Assembly (NCBI GenBank): GCA_964291545.2
Contig: OZ219861.1
Span: 682,001 to 746,000 of the forward strand
DNA length: 64,000 bases
Reading direction: 5' to 3'
Source: G963667675 sp964291545
GTDB lineage: Bacteria > Chloroflexota > Dehalococcoidia > Lucifugimonadales > UBA3495
A program made the position numbers and the translations under genes. The notes beneath the pieces were generated by a model. It was not told where the DNA came from. It saw only the letters and a program-made list of their open reading frames with translations, and made no database searches. Below are positions 24,694 to 34,315 of this stretch, piece after piece (position 1 is the first letter of the stretch; each line of letters opens with the position of its first letter).

Positions 24694-24791
24694 GAAACTT
24701 GACCCCCGCCGGACCCCCAGCCGCTGGACAACTGGTATGTCACAGCCTTGCGGTAGTGGCTGCAAGCCGAGGTGACCGGGCACACCGGCCA

Positions 24792-24820
24792 TTGAAGCAG
24801 TCCGGATAACCCTGTATACT
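24792..24820 (+). promoter_or_regulatory. Predicted rplS promoter
   Basis: TTGAAG (24792-24797), a 17-base spacer and TATACT (24815-24820). Transcription would begin near 24827, leaving a leader of about 60 bases. Confidence 0.6.
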
Positions 24821-24835
24821 CCACAAGGTGAAAAA

Positions 24836-24850
24836 GCGGGGCGGCCCCGC
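24836..24850 (+). promoter_or_regulatory. Hairpin in rplS leader
   Basis: GCGGGG (24836-24841) pairs with CCCCGC (24845-24850) around a 3-base loop, within the predicted rplS leader. L19 leaders with regulatory hairpins are known in other phyla. Whether this one binds L19 is untested. Confidence 0.4.
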
Positions 24851-24888
24851 TATTGCGCAGAAATCTATAAACGGGCAGACAACTTACT

Positions 24889-25269
24889 TTGGAAGCAGCA
24901 TCGCTGGTCAAGCCAGAAGCCAACGAGAAAATCAGTTCTTTTGGGCCGGGAGACACCGTCAGGGTAAACTTCCGCATTCGCGAGGGCGAGCGGGAGCGGG
25001 TGCAAGCCTTCCAGGGCGTGGTCATCCGTTTGCAGAACGGCAAGGGCCCATCCGCGAACTTCACCGTGCGCAGAATCTCCGGGGGGATAGGAATCGAGCG
25101 GATTTTCCCGCTGTATTCCCCGTTGATCGACTCGCTGGAAGTAACCCGCCGGGGAGCGGTGCGCCGGGCCAAGCTGTACTACCTGCGAGGCCTGCAGGGC
25201 AGGGCGGCGCGCATCAAGGAAAAGACGACCTTTCGCCGGCCGCAGAACCAGCCCCAACCGCAAAAATAG
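24889..25269 (+). CDS. rplS: 50S ribosomal protein L19
   Basis: A 126-residue bL19, placed at the 30S-50S interface. Signature SFGPGDTVRVNFRIREGERE and QAFQGVVIRLQ, GIGIERIFPLYSPLIDSLEV, then RRAKLYYLRGLQGRAARIKE, cover the whole family, with a short Q/P-rich tail. TTG 24889 is the start giving the standard length, although no clear Shine-Dalgarno precedes it. In many genomes rplS lies near trmD and rimM, but here priA follows. Confidence 0.97.
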   Translation: MEAASLVKPEANEKISSFGPGDTVRVNFRIREGERERVQAFQGVVIRLQNGKGPSANFTVRRISGGIGIERIFPLYSPLIDSLEVTRRGAVRRAKLYYLRGLQGRAARIKEKTTFRRPQNQPQPQK

Positions 25270-25356
25270 CCTCAATACCCCGGTCCTCCCGACTGCGCCC
25301 CGGCCAACGCCGCCAGTCTAGCTTTGCGCGTCAGACCCTTGGAGAAGTTGGATAGG

Positions 25357-27783
25357 ATGAGGTACGCAGAGGTGGCGGTGGACGCGCCGGTGGCCCACTC
25401 CCGCACCTTTTCCTACAGCATCCCCCCGCATTTCAACGTGATGCCGGGACAGCTTGTCTGGGCGCCTTTCGGCCGGCGGACGGCCCAGGGGGTGGTGGTC
25501 AAACTGGCCGCGGCTCCCCAGGTAGAGCTCACTAAAGACATCCTCCAGCCCATCGAACCCGCTCCACTGGTCAGCCCGGTGCACCTGGACCTGGCCCTGT
25601 GGCTAAGCCGCTACTATCTTTGCCCACTGTTCGCTGCGATTGCGCCCCTGCTGCCTCCGGGACTCGAACGCCAGGTGAGGTCACGAGTCTATCCGGTGTC
25701 CAGGGACGGTCTCGACCTTTCAGGTTTAAGGACCGAAAGCCTCGAGGCCCTGGAGGCGTTGTCCAACGCTTCAGAGCTTTCGGAAGATGAATTCACCGGG
25801 CTTCTGGGCCGCAACGGCAGCCGGGAGCTGGGCAGGCTGCTGCAGAAGGGTTTGACGCGACGCCGGGTGGAATTGCCGCGGCCGCGGATAGCGCCCCGCT
25901 ACCATAGCTACTTGCTTCCAGGCCCCGCCTACCATATCCCAGGAACGGCGGACGAAAAAAGGTTGTCTCCCCGGCAACAAGAATTGCTGGGAGCTGTGCG
26001 GGAAACGGCGGCTCCGTATCCGGCGCCGCTGGCCAACAAGCAGTTCGGCAATGGCGTTGCGGAAGCTTTGATCACAAAGGGGCTTCTGGGCAGGGAGTGG
26101 GTCAGGATTGAGCCCCAAAGCCCTTCTCCGGCGGCCTGGCCTGAAGTCGTCCCACAGCTAACGTTGACTGCCGAGCAGACCGACGCCGTGGCCCGAATCA
26201 CCGAGGCCATGGACAACCGGGAGCGCAACCCCAGGGTGTTCCTGCTGCACGGGGTCACCGGCAGCGGCAAGACGGAGGTGTACCTGCGGGCGATCCAGCA
26301 CGCGGCAGCGAGAGGCGAGCAGTCGGTGTTCATGGTGCCGGAGATTGCGCTGACGCCCCAGACGCTGCAGCGGGTCAACGCCCGGTTTCCCGGCCGGGTC
26401 GCAGTGCTGCACAGCGGGCTGACGCCGCGGCAGCAGTTCGACCAGTGGTGGAAGATCCGCGACGGCCAGTGCGACGTTATTGTCGGCCCGCGGAGCGCGC
26501 TGTTCGCCCCGGCACCCAAGCTGGGGTTGATCGTCATCGACGAAGAACACGAGTGGACCTACAAGCAAGAAGAAGCCCAACCCCTGTACCACACGCGCAT
26601 GGCGGCATTCGAGCTGTCGCGCCTCACCGGCGCCCCGGTGGTGCTGGGCAGCGCCACGCCCGACGTGGAAAGCTACTATCACGCCCGGCGGGGCCGCTAC
26701 CGGCTCCTGGAACTGCCGCGGCGCATCGCCGGGTCCAACGGCGGCAGCGGCGGGAGCCTGGCCAAAGTCCACGTCTGCGACATGCGAAAAGAACTCAGGG
26801 AAGGCAACCGCAGCATTTTCAGCCGCGAGCTCTCCCAGTCGCTGAAGGACTGCGTGAACGCCGGAAACCAGGCCATTTTGTTCCTGAACCGCCGGGGGAG
26901 CATGCCCCTGGTCCAGTGCCGGGACTGCGGCCACGCGGCAACCTGTCCAAGCTGCTCTGTTTCCCTGGCGTATCATGCCGCCCGCGGCCGGCTTCTGTGC
27001 CATCGCTGCAACCGTACGGTGCGCATGCCGCGCCGCTGCCGGGGCTGCGGAGGCAGCAGAATTCGCGGCCTGGGCGTCGGGACCCAGAAAGTGGTGGAGG
27101 AAGTGTCGGCGTTGCTGCCGGGAACCGGCATCGAACGCTGGGACGCCGACGCCACCAGGGCGGGGGCCAGCGCCGAGGACATTATGGGACGGATGCAGCG
27201 GGGCGAGACCCAGGTGCTGGTGGGGACTCAACTGGTGGCCAAAGGGCTGGACCTGCCCAAGGTGACCCTGGTGGGGGTAATCCTGGCCGACATTGGGTTG
27301 TACCTACCGGACTTCAGGTCGGGGGAACGGGCCTTCAGCCTGCTGTGCCAGGTTGCCGGCCGGGCCGGCCGGGGCAAGGTCCCCGGAAAGGTCCTGGTGC
27401 AGACCTATACGCCCGACCACTACGCGATAACCGCGGCGGCGGCGCAGGACTACCAGGCAATGTTCGAACGGGAAGTGCAGTCCCGCCGGGAACTGGGAAA
27501 CCCGCCCTTCTCCCAGCTGGCCCACCTGGTGCACCAGCACGTCAACGCCACTATGTGCCAGCGCCAGGCGGTGGCGACAGCGCGGCAGCTTCGCCACCGG
27601 GTCTACGCGCAAGGACTGACCGACGTCGAGGTGGTGGGGCCCGCTCCCGGCGTCCCCGCGCGTCTGCGGGGCCGGTACCGCTGGCACCTGCTGCTGCGGG
27701 GGCGCAACCTGCACCGGTTCCTGGAAGGCTCCGAGATTCCCAAGAACACTACTATAGACATCGACCCGGCCCACGTGCTGTAG
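25357..27783 (+). CDS. priA: Primosomal protein N' (replication restart helicase PriA)
   Basis: An 808-residue superfamily-2 helicase that reloads the replisome at stalled forks. N-terminal 3'-DNA-binding domain opens MRYAEVAVDAPVAHSRTFSY. Walker A is LLHGVTGSGKTEVYLRAI (about 297-314) and the Walker B variant DEEH is in IVIDEEHEWTYKQEE (about 391-405). Zinc-binding cysteines occur as CRDCGHAATCPSC, then CHRCN and CRGCGG (about 519-567), followed by the helicase motif VAGRAGRG. ATG 25357 is preferred over TTG 25324 because the conserved N-terminus starts there. Confidence 0.96.
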   Translation: MRYAEVAVDAPVAHSRTFSYSIPPHFNVMPGQLVWAPFGRRTAQGVVVKLAAAPQVELTKDILQPIEPAPLVSPVHLDLALWLSRYYLCPLFAAIAPLLPPGLERQVRSRVYPVSRDGLDLSGLRTESLEALEALSNASELSEDEFTGLLGRNGSRELGRLLQKGLTRRRVELPRPRIAPRYHSYLLPGPAYHIPGTADEKRLSPRQQELLGAVRETAAPYPAPLANKQFGNGVAEALITKGLLGREWVRIEPQSPSPAAWPEVVPQLTLTAEQTDAVARITEAMDNRERNPRVFLLHGVTGSGKTEVYLRAIQHAAARGEQSVFMVPEIALTPQTLQRVNARFPGRVAVLHSGLTPRQQFDQWWKIRDGQCDVIVGPRSALFAPAPKLGLIVIDEEHEWTYKQEEAQPLYHTRMAAFELSRLTGAPVVLGSATPDVESYYHARRGRYRLLELPRRIAGSNGGSGGSLAKVHVCDMRKELREGNRSIFSRELSQSLKDCVNAGNQAILFLNRRGSMPLVQCRDCGHAATCPSCSVSLAYHAARGRLLCHRCNRTVRMPRRCRGCGGSRIRGLGVGTQKVVEEVSALLPGTGIERWDADATRAGASAEDIMGRMQRGETQVLVGTQLVAKGLDLPKVTLVGVILADIGLYLPDFRSGERAFSLLCQVAGRAGRGKVPGKVLVQTYTPDHYAITAAAAQDYQAMFEREVQSRRELGNPPFSQLAHLVHQHVNATMCQRQAVATARQLRHRVYAQGLTDVEVVGPAPGVPARLRGRYRWHLLLRGRNLHRFLEGSEIPKNTTIDIDPAHVL

Positions 27784-27790
27784 CCGGGCT

Positions 27791-27818
27791 TTGCACCCTG
27801 AACTTGGCTCGATATAAT
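27791..27818 (+). promoter_or_regulatory. Predicted promoter of the def-cca-sec operon
   Basis: TTGCAC (27791-27796), a 16-base spacer and a perfect TATAAT (27813-27818). A second TATAAT at 27829-27834 could serve an alternative start. Confidence 0.6.
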
Positions 27819-27889
27819 TTTGCTCCGGTATAATTGATGCCGGCAGACGGGCGTTTCTAAGTGAAACAGCCCAATGGAGGTAGCCCACA

Positions 27890-28456
27890 TTGACGGTAAT
27901 GCAAATGAGGTTTCTGCCTGACCCCATCTTGCGCCAGCAGGCCAAGAAGGTTGGGAAGGACCGGACCAATCTCAAGAAGTTCACCGACGACATGTTGGAG
28001 ACTATGCACGAGCACCATGGAGTCGGCTTGGCCGCCAACCAGGTCGGGTCTCTGCAGAAAGTTGCGGTGATCCAGCTTCCCGAGTGGGACGAACCCGTAG
28101 TGCTGGTCAACCCGGAGATAGTGGAGCAAGAGGGCGAACGGGAGGTGGCGGAAGGCTGCCTGAGCATTCCGGGCTACCGGGGCATGGTCAAGCGCTCGGT
28201 GAAAGTGCGCGTCCGGGCGGTTGGGCTTGACGGGAAAGTACAGCGAATCAAGGCGGAGGAGTTGTTCGCCCAGGCGCTGGAGCACGAGATAGACCACCTG
28301 AACGGAGTCCTGTACATCGACCGGTTGGTCTCGCCGGACAGCCTTTGGAAAGTGACCGCTGCCGACGAAGACGAGGAGGACGAAGAGGAGGCTGAAGCAG
28401 AAGAAGAGACGGACCGCGCCGCGGTCTCTTCCGGGACCGGCGATGGGGGCCAGTGA
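27890..28456 (+). CDS. def: Peptide deformylase with acidic C-terminal tail
   Basis: Removes the N-formyl group from nascent proteins using an Fe2+ or similar metal. All three motifs are present: GVGLAANQVG (about 44-53), EGCLSIPG (metal Cys), and QALEHEIDHLNG (HExxH near 131-135). The last 30 or so residues are a Glu/Asp-rich run that is not part of the fold. TTG 27890 lies 9 bases after GGAGG. ATG 27899 is an alternative. It overlaps cca by 14 bases and heads the def-cca-secDF run, so translation-linked genes are probably co-transcribed. Confidence 0.96.
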   Translation: MTVMQMRFLPDPILRQQAKKVGKDRTNLKKFTDDMLETMHEHHGVGLAANQVGSLQKVAVIQLPEWDEPVVLVNPEIVEQEGEREVAEGCLSIPGYRGMVKRSVKVRVRAVGLDGKVQRIKAEELFAQALEHEIDHLNGVLYIDRLVSPDSLWKVTAADEDEEDEEEAEAEEETDRAAVSSGTGDGGQ

Positions 28457-29927
28457 CTCGGCTGTTGGGCCCCCCGTGCTTGCACGGCTAAGTACCTACT
28501 TTTCCGGCCTTGGCGTTCCCGTTTACCTGGTTGGCGGTTACCTGCGGGATTCTCTCCTTGCCAGGACGCCGCAAAGGGACGTGGACATAGCCCTGGCGGC
28601 CGACACCCAGTACGCGGGCCGGGAACTGGCCGCGGAACTGGGCGGCTCTTTCGTGCCCCTCAGCCCGGAACGTGGTATCGCCAGGGTGGTGGCGCAAGGC
28701 CCTGATGACGGACAGTGGACCGTCGACCTGACGCCTTTGCCGGGCGGCATCGAGGATGACCTGGCCAGGCGGGACTTCACCATAGACGCCATGGCCCTTC
28801 CGCTGTCCGCCTGGGGGTCTGCAACGCGGGGCGAGCAGGTCATCGACCCCTTCAACGGCAGACGGGACCTGCTGGAAAAGGTGGTGCGGGCCGTCAGCCC
28901 CAGCATCTTCCGTGACGACCCGGCCCGGCTGGTGCGGTCGGTGCGGCTGGCTGCATCTTTGGGGTTTCGCCTGGACCAACAGACGTCGCAGCTTGCCAAG
29001 GCCGACGCGCATTGCATAGGGCAGGTAGCGCCCGAACGGGTACGCGACGAATTCCTGGCCATACTGGCCATGGAGGGAGCCAAGCGCAGCCTGGAGGCCC
29101 TGGACCGGCTGGACCTGCTGTGCCGGATTGTCCCCGAGCTGGCGGAAGCCAAGGGTGTGGAGCAGCCCCGGATGCACTATTGGGACGTTTGGGGACACCT
29201 GATGCACTCGGTGGAAGGCGCCGAAAGAATCACCCAGGGGCACCAGCACTCGCCCATCTACACGCTGGTCTACTGGACGGCGGAAACGGCCGCCCACTTC
29301 AACCGGGAGGTATCCGACGGCATTTCCAGGCGCACGTTGCTCAAGCTGGCTGCGCTGTTTCATGACATCGCCAAGCCCCGGACGAAAACGGTGGAAGAAA
29401 CCGGACGCACCCGCTTTCCCGACCATTCGCAGGTCGGCGCGGAGATGACGTCCCAGAGGCTGTCACAGTTGAGAGTCGGCTCCAAGGGCGTCGCCCTGAC
29501 GGCAAAGATGGTGGAGCACCATTTGCGCCCGGCCCACATGATGCAGGGGGTGGAATTTCCGACAAACCGGGCGATATACAGGTACTTTAGAGACCTGGAG
29601 GATGCGGCCATCGACACGCTGTACCTGTGCCAGGCCGACTATATAGCCGCAAAAGGCCCGGAGATTAGTCCGGATGACTGGGCCGGCCATGCTAGAATGG
29701 TCACGCACATTTTGCAGACGGGTCTGCAGCCGGCGGTGTCCGGCCGCATTGACCGATTGGTCGACGGAAAGGAACTGATGCAGCATTTTAACCTGGGACC
29801 CGGGCCGGTGATCGGGATGATGCTGGACCGGGTAGAAGAGGCGCGGGCCGCGGGGGAAATAGCGACCCGCGAAGAAGCCCTGGCCCTGGCTGCCGGAACG
29901 CTGAGCGAAGGGCAGGCCGGCGAATAG
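28443..29927 (+). CDS. cca: CCA tRNA nucleotidyltransferase / poly(A) polymerase family with HD domain
   Basis: A class II nucleotidyltransferase that adds or repairs tRNA 3'-CCA ends. YLVGGYLRDSLL (G-G-x-x-R-D) and RDVDIAL (catalytic D-x-D) mark the palm, RRDFTIDAMA the next motif, and FRDDPARLVRSVRLAA the RNA-binding head. The C-terminal half has an HD phosphohydrolase motif in ALFHDIAKP. The 494-residue length fits the HD-containing subgroup. Whether it makes the whole CCA or only part cannot be told. Both tRNAs in this window encode CCA, so repair is a likely role. Confidence 0.9.
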   Translation: MGASDSAVGPPVLARLSTYFSGLGVPVYLVGGYLRDSLLARTPQRDVDIALAADTQYAGRELAAELGGSFVPLSPERGIARVVAQGPDDGQWTVDLTPLPGGIEDDLARRDFTIDAMALPLSAWGSATRGEQVIDPFNGRRDLLEKVVRAVSPSIFRDDPARLVRSVRLAASLGFRLDQQTSQLAKADAHCIGQVAPERVRDEFLAILAMEGAKRSLEALDRLDLLCRIVPELAEAKGVEQPRMHYWDVWGHLMHSVEGAERITQGHQHSPIYTLVYWTAETAAHFNREVSDGISRRTLLKLAALFHDIAKPRTKTVEETGRTRFPDHSQVGAEMTSQRLSQLRVGSKGVALTAKMVEHHLRPAHMMQGVEFPTNRAIYRYFRDLEDAAIDTLYLCQADYIAAKGPEISPDDWAGHARMVTHILQTGLQPAVSGRIDRLVDGKELMQHFNLGPGPVIGMMLDRVEEARAAGEIATREEALALAAGTLSEGQAGE

Positions 29928-29930
29928 CGT

Positions 29931-32117
29931 ATGCTCCTCAAGCTGTTATCCGCACCCATCAGGTTCCTGTTCTGGGCGTTTTTCCCAAATTCGACGCGAG
30001 ACCGAAGCATCCGCTTGTCGGTCCTCATTGTGCTGATGTTCGGGCTGGCATTCGCGGCCCTGGCGTTCAAGAACATTGACATCAATCTTCCCGGGGGAGC
30101 AGGCCTGCAGCGAGAAGGCACCGGCCCGCTGGGACTGAAGCTGGGCTTGGACCTCGAGGGCGGCGGCCAGTTGATCTATCAGGCCGATACCGGCACCCGC
30201 CTGGACATGACCTTCCAGGACCCCATCAACCCACTATTGGTCGAGCAGTCCATGCAGGACCTCCGGTTCGGTGAGGTCGGGGAGCCGTTTGGAGAGTTCT
30301 CCTTGGAAATTCGCAGCGGAAGCGTTGCCGCCCGAATTGTGCAAGTCAGCACCGATTTGCTGGAAGAGGACGACCCAAGATTGACGGACTTCCAGCGGTC
30401 TTTGGGAGGAGCGTTGAGCACCCTCAAGGACTCGCCGGTGAACATTAGCTCGTTGCGGGTGGTCAACGTCGGCTCCAGCACGCAGTTCCACGTAATCTTC
30501 GAAGATGATCCTTCAGTCCAGGTGACCGTCGAGGACGTGCAGAACGCTTTGGCGGGCCTGGTGTTCGGCGAGGAAGACCTGCAGTTGGATGCTACGGTCG
30601 AAGAGTTTGTCGGGTTCACAAACTACCGCCTGGAAACGCCGCTAATCCTGGATGCCGGCGACCCGCGGCGGACGGAATTCCAGGAAACGGTGGAAGCTCA
30701 ACTGGGCGCCACCATCACGTCGTTTGAAGCGGACATCATCGACACCCCCACGTCGGACCAGATGAACGGGGCGTTGGACATCATCAACCGGCGGGTGAAC
30801 CTGTTCGGGACCGACGAGCCGGTGATCCAGCGCTTCGGAGACGACCGGATCATAGTCCAGCTACCCGGCGCCAGCGGGTCGATCACAACCGTGGTGTTCG
30901 CGGAGCCTATTACCACAACCGACGACGGCCCAACACTGGAGTCTGTCCTTACCGATGCGGGCTATGAAGACGTGGAGATAGAGCAACCTGACAGCCGCAC
31001 TTATAGAATCCAGTCAGCCACGGTCAACGCCGCGGCGCGCGAAGCTGCCCGGCAGGGCTTGGAAGATGCCTTTGGGAGTGTCGCAGACTTCGAGGTCAGC
31101 AGCGCCATCGACAACGCCAAGGTCGTAATCGGGAATACGGCCCAATTGGTGTTCAGAGAGCGGACCTGCACCGACGTAGCCTGCACCGACTACACCGACA
31201 CCGACATCGGTTTGTCAGGTGACGACCTCTCCCAGGCATACGCCAGGGCTGACCAGGTAGGCACCGGCTGGGAGGTGGTGGTCCACTTCGACGGCCGGGG
31301 AACGGAAATTTTCAGCGACCTGACCCAACGAATCAACCAACAGCCAACCAAGCGCATCGCGATATTCCTGGACGACCAACTGATCCTGGCCCCGGTGGCC
31401 CAAGCCCACATAAGGGACGGGGTGACCAGGATTACCGGCGGCTTCACCCGTGAGGAAGCCGGCAACTTTGCCATACAACTGGAAGCCGGCCGCTTGCCGG
31501 TGCCGTTAAAGCTCATCCAAGAAAACGACGTGAGCGCCCTGTTGGGAGCGGAGTCGCTCCGCAACAGCCTCATAGCCGGGCTGGTGGGCCTGGGGCTGGT
31601 GATAGCGTTCATGATGGCCTACTACCGCATGGCGGGGGTAGTGGCTGCAGTGGCGTTGATATTCTACGCGGTGGTGGAACTGGCGATATTCAAGCTGGTT
31701 CCCATCACGTTGTCCCTCTCTCACATTGGGGGGTTCATCCTGTCCATCGGAATGGCGGTCGACGCCAACGTGTTGATATTCGAACGGATGAAGGAGGAGA
31801 CGCGCGTCGGCAGGACGTTGGCTTCGGCCATGGAGGTTGGGTTCAACCGGGCCTGGCCGGCGATTCGCGACGGCAACATTTCCACCCTTATCACCTGCGG
31901 GGTGCTACTGTGGTTCGGCGACCGGCTGGGAGGCGGCCTGGTCACCGGATTCGCCATCAGCCTGGGCATAGGCGTACTGCTCAGCATGTTCACCGCGGTG
32001 GTGCTGAGCCGCAACCTGCTCCAGTTGCTGGCCTGGGCCGGCTTGAGGAATAGGGTCGGCTTGTTCACGCCGGAAGGCGTCTCACGGGTGGCGCCGACGC
32101 CGGGCGGAGGGCGTTAA
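29931..32117 (+). CDS. secD: Protein translocase subunit SecD, long form
   Basis: A 728-residue inner-membrane RND-type protein that uses proton motive force to help SecYEG-exported proteins leave the channel. One TM near residue 35, then the periplasmic P1 domain starting GLKLGLDLEGGGQLIY, and the conserved ALDIINRRVNLFGTDEPVIQ about 200 residues later, a much longer gap than in common SecD proteins. The RND core follows: LPVPLKLIQE, then VGLGLVIAFMMAYYRMAG and SIGMAVDANVLIFERMKEE. The two parts before and after the P1 gap carry an acidic, beta-rich insertion (about 95-270). secF follows after 2 bases. Confidence 0.95.
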   Translation: MLLKLLSAPIRFLFWAFFPNSTRDRSIRLSVLIVLMFGLAFAALAFKNIDINLPGGAGLQREGTGPLGLKLGLDLEGGGQLIYQADTGTRLDMTFQDPINPLLVEQSMQDLRFGEVGEPFGEFSLEIRSGSVAARIVQVSTDLLEEDDPRLTDFQRSLGGALSTLKDSPVNISSLRVVNVGSSTQFHVIFEDDPSVQVTVEDVQNALAGLVFGEEDLQLDATVEEFVGFTNYRLETPLILDAGDPRRTEFQETVEAQLGATITSFEADIIDTPTSDQMNGALDIINRRVNLFGTDEPVIQRFGDDRIIVQLPGASGSITTVVFAEPITTTDDGPTLESVLTDAGYEDVEIEQPDSRTYRIQSATVNAAAREAARQGLEDAFGSVADFEVSSAIDNAKVVIGNTAQLVFRERTCTDVACTDYTDTDIGLSGDDLSQAYARADQVGTGWEVVVHFDGRGTEIFSDLTQRINQQPTKRIAIFLDDQLILAPVAQAHIRDGVTRITGGFTREEAGNFAIQLEAGRLPVPLKLIQENDVSALLGAESLRNSLIAGLVGLGLVIAFMMAYYRMAGVVAAVALIFYAVVELAIFKLVPITLSLSHIGGFILSIGMAVDANVLIFERMKEETRVGRTLASAMEVGFNRAWPAIRDGNISTLITCGVLLWFGDRLGGGLVTGFAISLGIGVLLSMFTAVVLSRNLLQLLAWAGLRNRVGLFTPEGVSRVAPTPGGGR

Positions 32118-32119
32118 AC

Positions 32120-33094
32120 GTGATAGACGTAGTAGGCAAGCGGGCATGGTACTTCCTGTTCTCCGCCCTGATCATCCTGCCGGGGCTGGTGTTCTTGATT
32201 GCGCCGCCGGGATGGCTGTCCGGCGACTCAGGGTTGAAGGCCGGCATCGACTTTTCCAGCGGTTCGATCCTGATCGGCCCGTTCGACAGGGACGTGAGCG
32301 AGGCGCAAATCCAAGGACGGTTGGACCAGTTGGACCATCCCGAGGCGCTGATCCAAAAAACGGGGGGGCAGACGTTCCAGATAAGGACCACACTGCTGGA
32401 CGATGGGGAACGGGAGACTATAGAGAGAGACTTGGAGAGTTCCCTGGGCCTGGACCGGAGCAAGGTCGAGTTCGCCTCGGTATCGCCCATCGTAGCCGCG
32501 GAAACGGTGCGCACCGCGTTCTATTCGGTGGCTGCGGCATCGGTGTTCATATTGCTCTACGTCTGGTACGCCTTCCGGCGGGTGCCCAAGGCCTACCGGT
32601 ACGGAATCAGCGCCATATTGGCCCTGGTGCACGACGTGATCATCGTCCTGGGGATATTCGCCATCCTGGGCAAGGTGATAGGCATGGAGGTCAACTCCAT
32701 GTTCATCGTGGGAATCCTGATCGTAGCCGGCTACAGCGTCAACGACACCATAGTGGTGTTCGACCGAATCCGGGAAAACGTGACCCGTTCCCCCGACCGG
32801 GACCTGGGGGCCGTGGTCAACCAGAGCATCATGGGCACAATTGGAAGGTCATTGAACACCAGCTTAACGACCCTGTTCGTATTGCTGGCCATGCTGCTCA
32901 TCGGCGGTCCCAGCATCAGGGGGCTTTTACTGGTGGTGGCCATAGGCGCGGTGGTGGGGACCTACAGCTCCATATTCATCGCCAGCCAGTTCCTGGTCAT
33001 GTGGGACCGGGGAGACCTGGGCCGATTCCTGAGCCGCGGACGCCGGGCATCCGCGGCGGCGGCGGGGAGCCTGCTGCACTTGATTGGCCGCTAG
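32120..33094 (+). CDS. secF: Protein translocase subunit SecF
   Basis: A 324-residue partner of SecD with six TM segments. N-terminal GIDFSSGSILIG is the SecF signature (usually GIDF.GG), followed by the periplasmic stretch, LALVHDVIIVLGIFAILG, the RND motif YSVNDTIVVFDRIREN, and a final TM pair ending in MWDRG. It starts with GTG 32120, two bases after secD, so expression is coupled. It converges on an alcohol dehydrogenase gene with only 10 bases between stops. Confidence 0.96.
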   Translation: MIDVVGKRAWYFLFSALIILPGLVFLIAPPGWLSGDSGLKAGIDFSSGSILIGPFDRDVSEAQIQGRLDQLDHPEALIQKTGGQTFQIRTTLLDDGERETIERDLESSLGLDRSKVEFASVSPIVAAETVRTAFYSVAAASVFILLYVWYAFRRVPKAYRYGISAILALVHDVIIVLGIFAILGKVIGMEVNSMFIVGILIVAGYSVNDTIVVFDRIRENVTRSPDRDLGAVVNQSIMGTIGRSLNTSLTTLFVLLAMLLIGGPSIRGLLLVVAIGAVVGTYSSIFIASQFLVMWDRGDLGRFLSRGRRASAAAAGSLLHLIGR

Positions 33095-33104
33095 GGACAG
33101 CTAA

Positions 33105-34139
33105 CTACAGCCGGGGGTCGAGGAGAATCCTGCCCAGCGCGCCCCGGTTGGCAATTGTTTCAAGGGCAACATCTACCTGCTCCAACGGCAGAGAGTCAGC
33201 AACGACCGGCCTGACGAGTCTCTGGGACACCAAGTTTGCGACCTGTTTGACTGACGCCTTTGAGACTCCTGCAGAGCCGATTATTCGAGCATCCCTGAAG
33301 ACTATCTCCGCGGGCGTCAGTTCCACCCTCCCGCCGGCCACCTCTCCCAGCATCACCCACCGGCCGTATTGGGCCAGGCTGCGCCAGTTGGAGGGGAATA
33401 GGGCAGACCCCACGGTGTCCAAGACCACCCGGGCTCCCTCATCCTCCGTCAGGGCCAGGACTATCTCGCTGAAGTCCAGCTCTCCGGTCTCTATCACCTC
33501 GGCGGCGCCCAAGCCGGCCAGCGTAGAGGCCTTGTCCGGGGAGGACGTGACGGCCAGGACGCGGGCTCCCAATGCCGCTCCTATCTGCACTGCATGTACG
33601 CCCAAGCCGCCGCCGGCCCCGGTGACCACCACGGTCTCGCCGGGTTGCACCTGCCCGGCCTGCTGAAGGCCCTGCAATGCGACTCCCATGGGGCAGGCGT
33701 AGAGAGCCGCGGCGGGCAGGTCTGCGTCATCATCCAAGGCGACCAGGCTGAACTCGGGTACGGCCGCATACTCGGCAAATCCGCCGTCGGTGCTGTGCCC
33801 GATGCCGCGGCCTTCCCGGCATCGGTGCTCCAGGCCGTTAAGGCAGCGGTCGCAGCGGCCACAGGCGCCGGTGAGAATCGCGACCACCCGCTGGCCGGGG
33901 CTAACCGAGGTGACCCCGGCTCCCACGCTGCAGACGGTCCCGGAAAATTCATGGCCCAGGACGACACCGGGCTTGATCCCCCGGCGGAGGACGCCTTTGG
34001 CGGCCAGCAGGTCGTGGTGGCAGACCCCGCAGGCGGCGACCTGCACCAGGGCCTCGCTCAGACCGGGGACAGGGTCGGGAACGTCGACGACGGACAGGGG
34101 AGAGGGCCCGCCGGGATCAATTAGCGCTAAAGCTTTCAT
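33105..34139 (-). CDS. Zinc-dependent medium-chain alcohol dehydrogenase
   Basis: A 344-residue MDR enzyme oxidising an alcohol or reducing an aldehyde/ketone with NAD(P). Catalytic zinc ligands are in ACGVCHHDLL (Cys) and LGHEFSG (His-Glu). The structural zinc cysteines are in GACGRCDRCLNGLEHRC. The Rossmann motif is VTGAGGGLGVHAVQIG, and the pattern matches acryloyl-CoA or propanol-preferring type MDRs. ATG 34139 (MKALALIDPG) is chosen. The frame extends to 34166 with no similarity. Substrate unknown; it stands alone on the minus strand. Confidence 0.9.
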   Translation of the reverse strand: MKALALIDPGGPSPLSVVDVPDPVPGLSEALVQVAACGVCHHDLLAAKGVLRRGIKPGVVLGHEFSGTVCSVGAGVTSVSPGQRVVAILTGACGRCDRCLNGLEHRCREGRGIGHSTDGGFAEYAAVPEFSLVALDDDADLPAAALYACPMGVALQGLQQAGQVQPGETVVVTGAGGGLGVHAVQIGAALGARVLAVTSSPDKASTLAGLGAAEVIETGELDFSEIVLALTEDEGARVVLDTVGSALFPSNWRSLAQYGRWVMLGEVAGGRVELTPAEIVFRDARIIGSAGVSKASVKQVANLVSQRLVRPVVADSLPLEQVDVALETIANRGALGRILLDPRL

Positions 34140-34280
34140 CGCTGGCGGCATTATAGCTTCACACAATTACGCCGCCAAACGTTCTCCACTATGTAATCAC
34201 TGTTGAGCCGCGTGGGTGTGGTCTCGTCCCAGGGTTTCTGGTCTTTTGGACCAATTTTCGGGGACAGGTGATTGAGGCGG

Positions 34281-34309
34281 TTGATAGCTGTACCGATACA
34301 CGGTATAAT
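34281..34309 (+). promoter_or_regulatory. higBA promoter with overlapping inverted repeats, probably leaderless
   Basis: TTGATA (34281-34286), a 17-base spacer and a perfect TATAAT (34304-34309), with higB's ATG just six bases later at 34316. Two inverted repeats overlap the spacer and -10: TACCG-ATACA-CGGTA (34291-34305) and CCGAT(34293-34297)/ATCGG(34308-34312). They are the natural operator candidates for HigA autorepression. Confidence 0.7.
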
Positions 34310-34315
34310 CGGACA

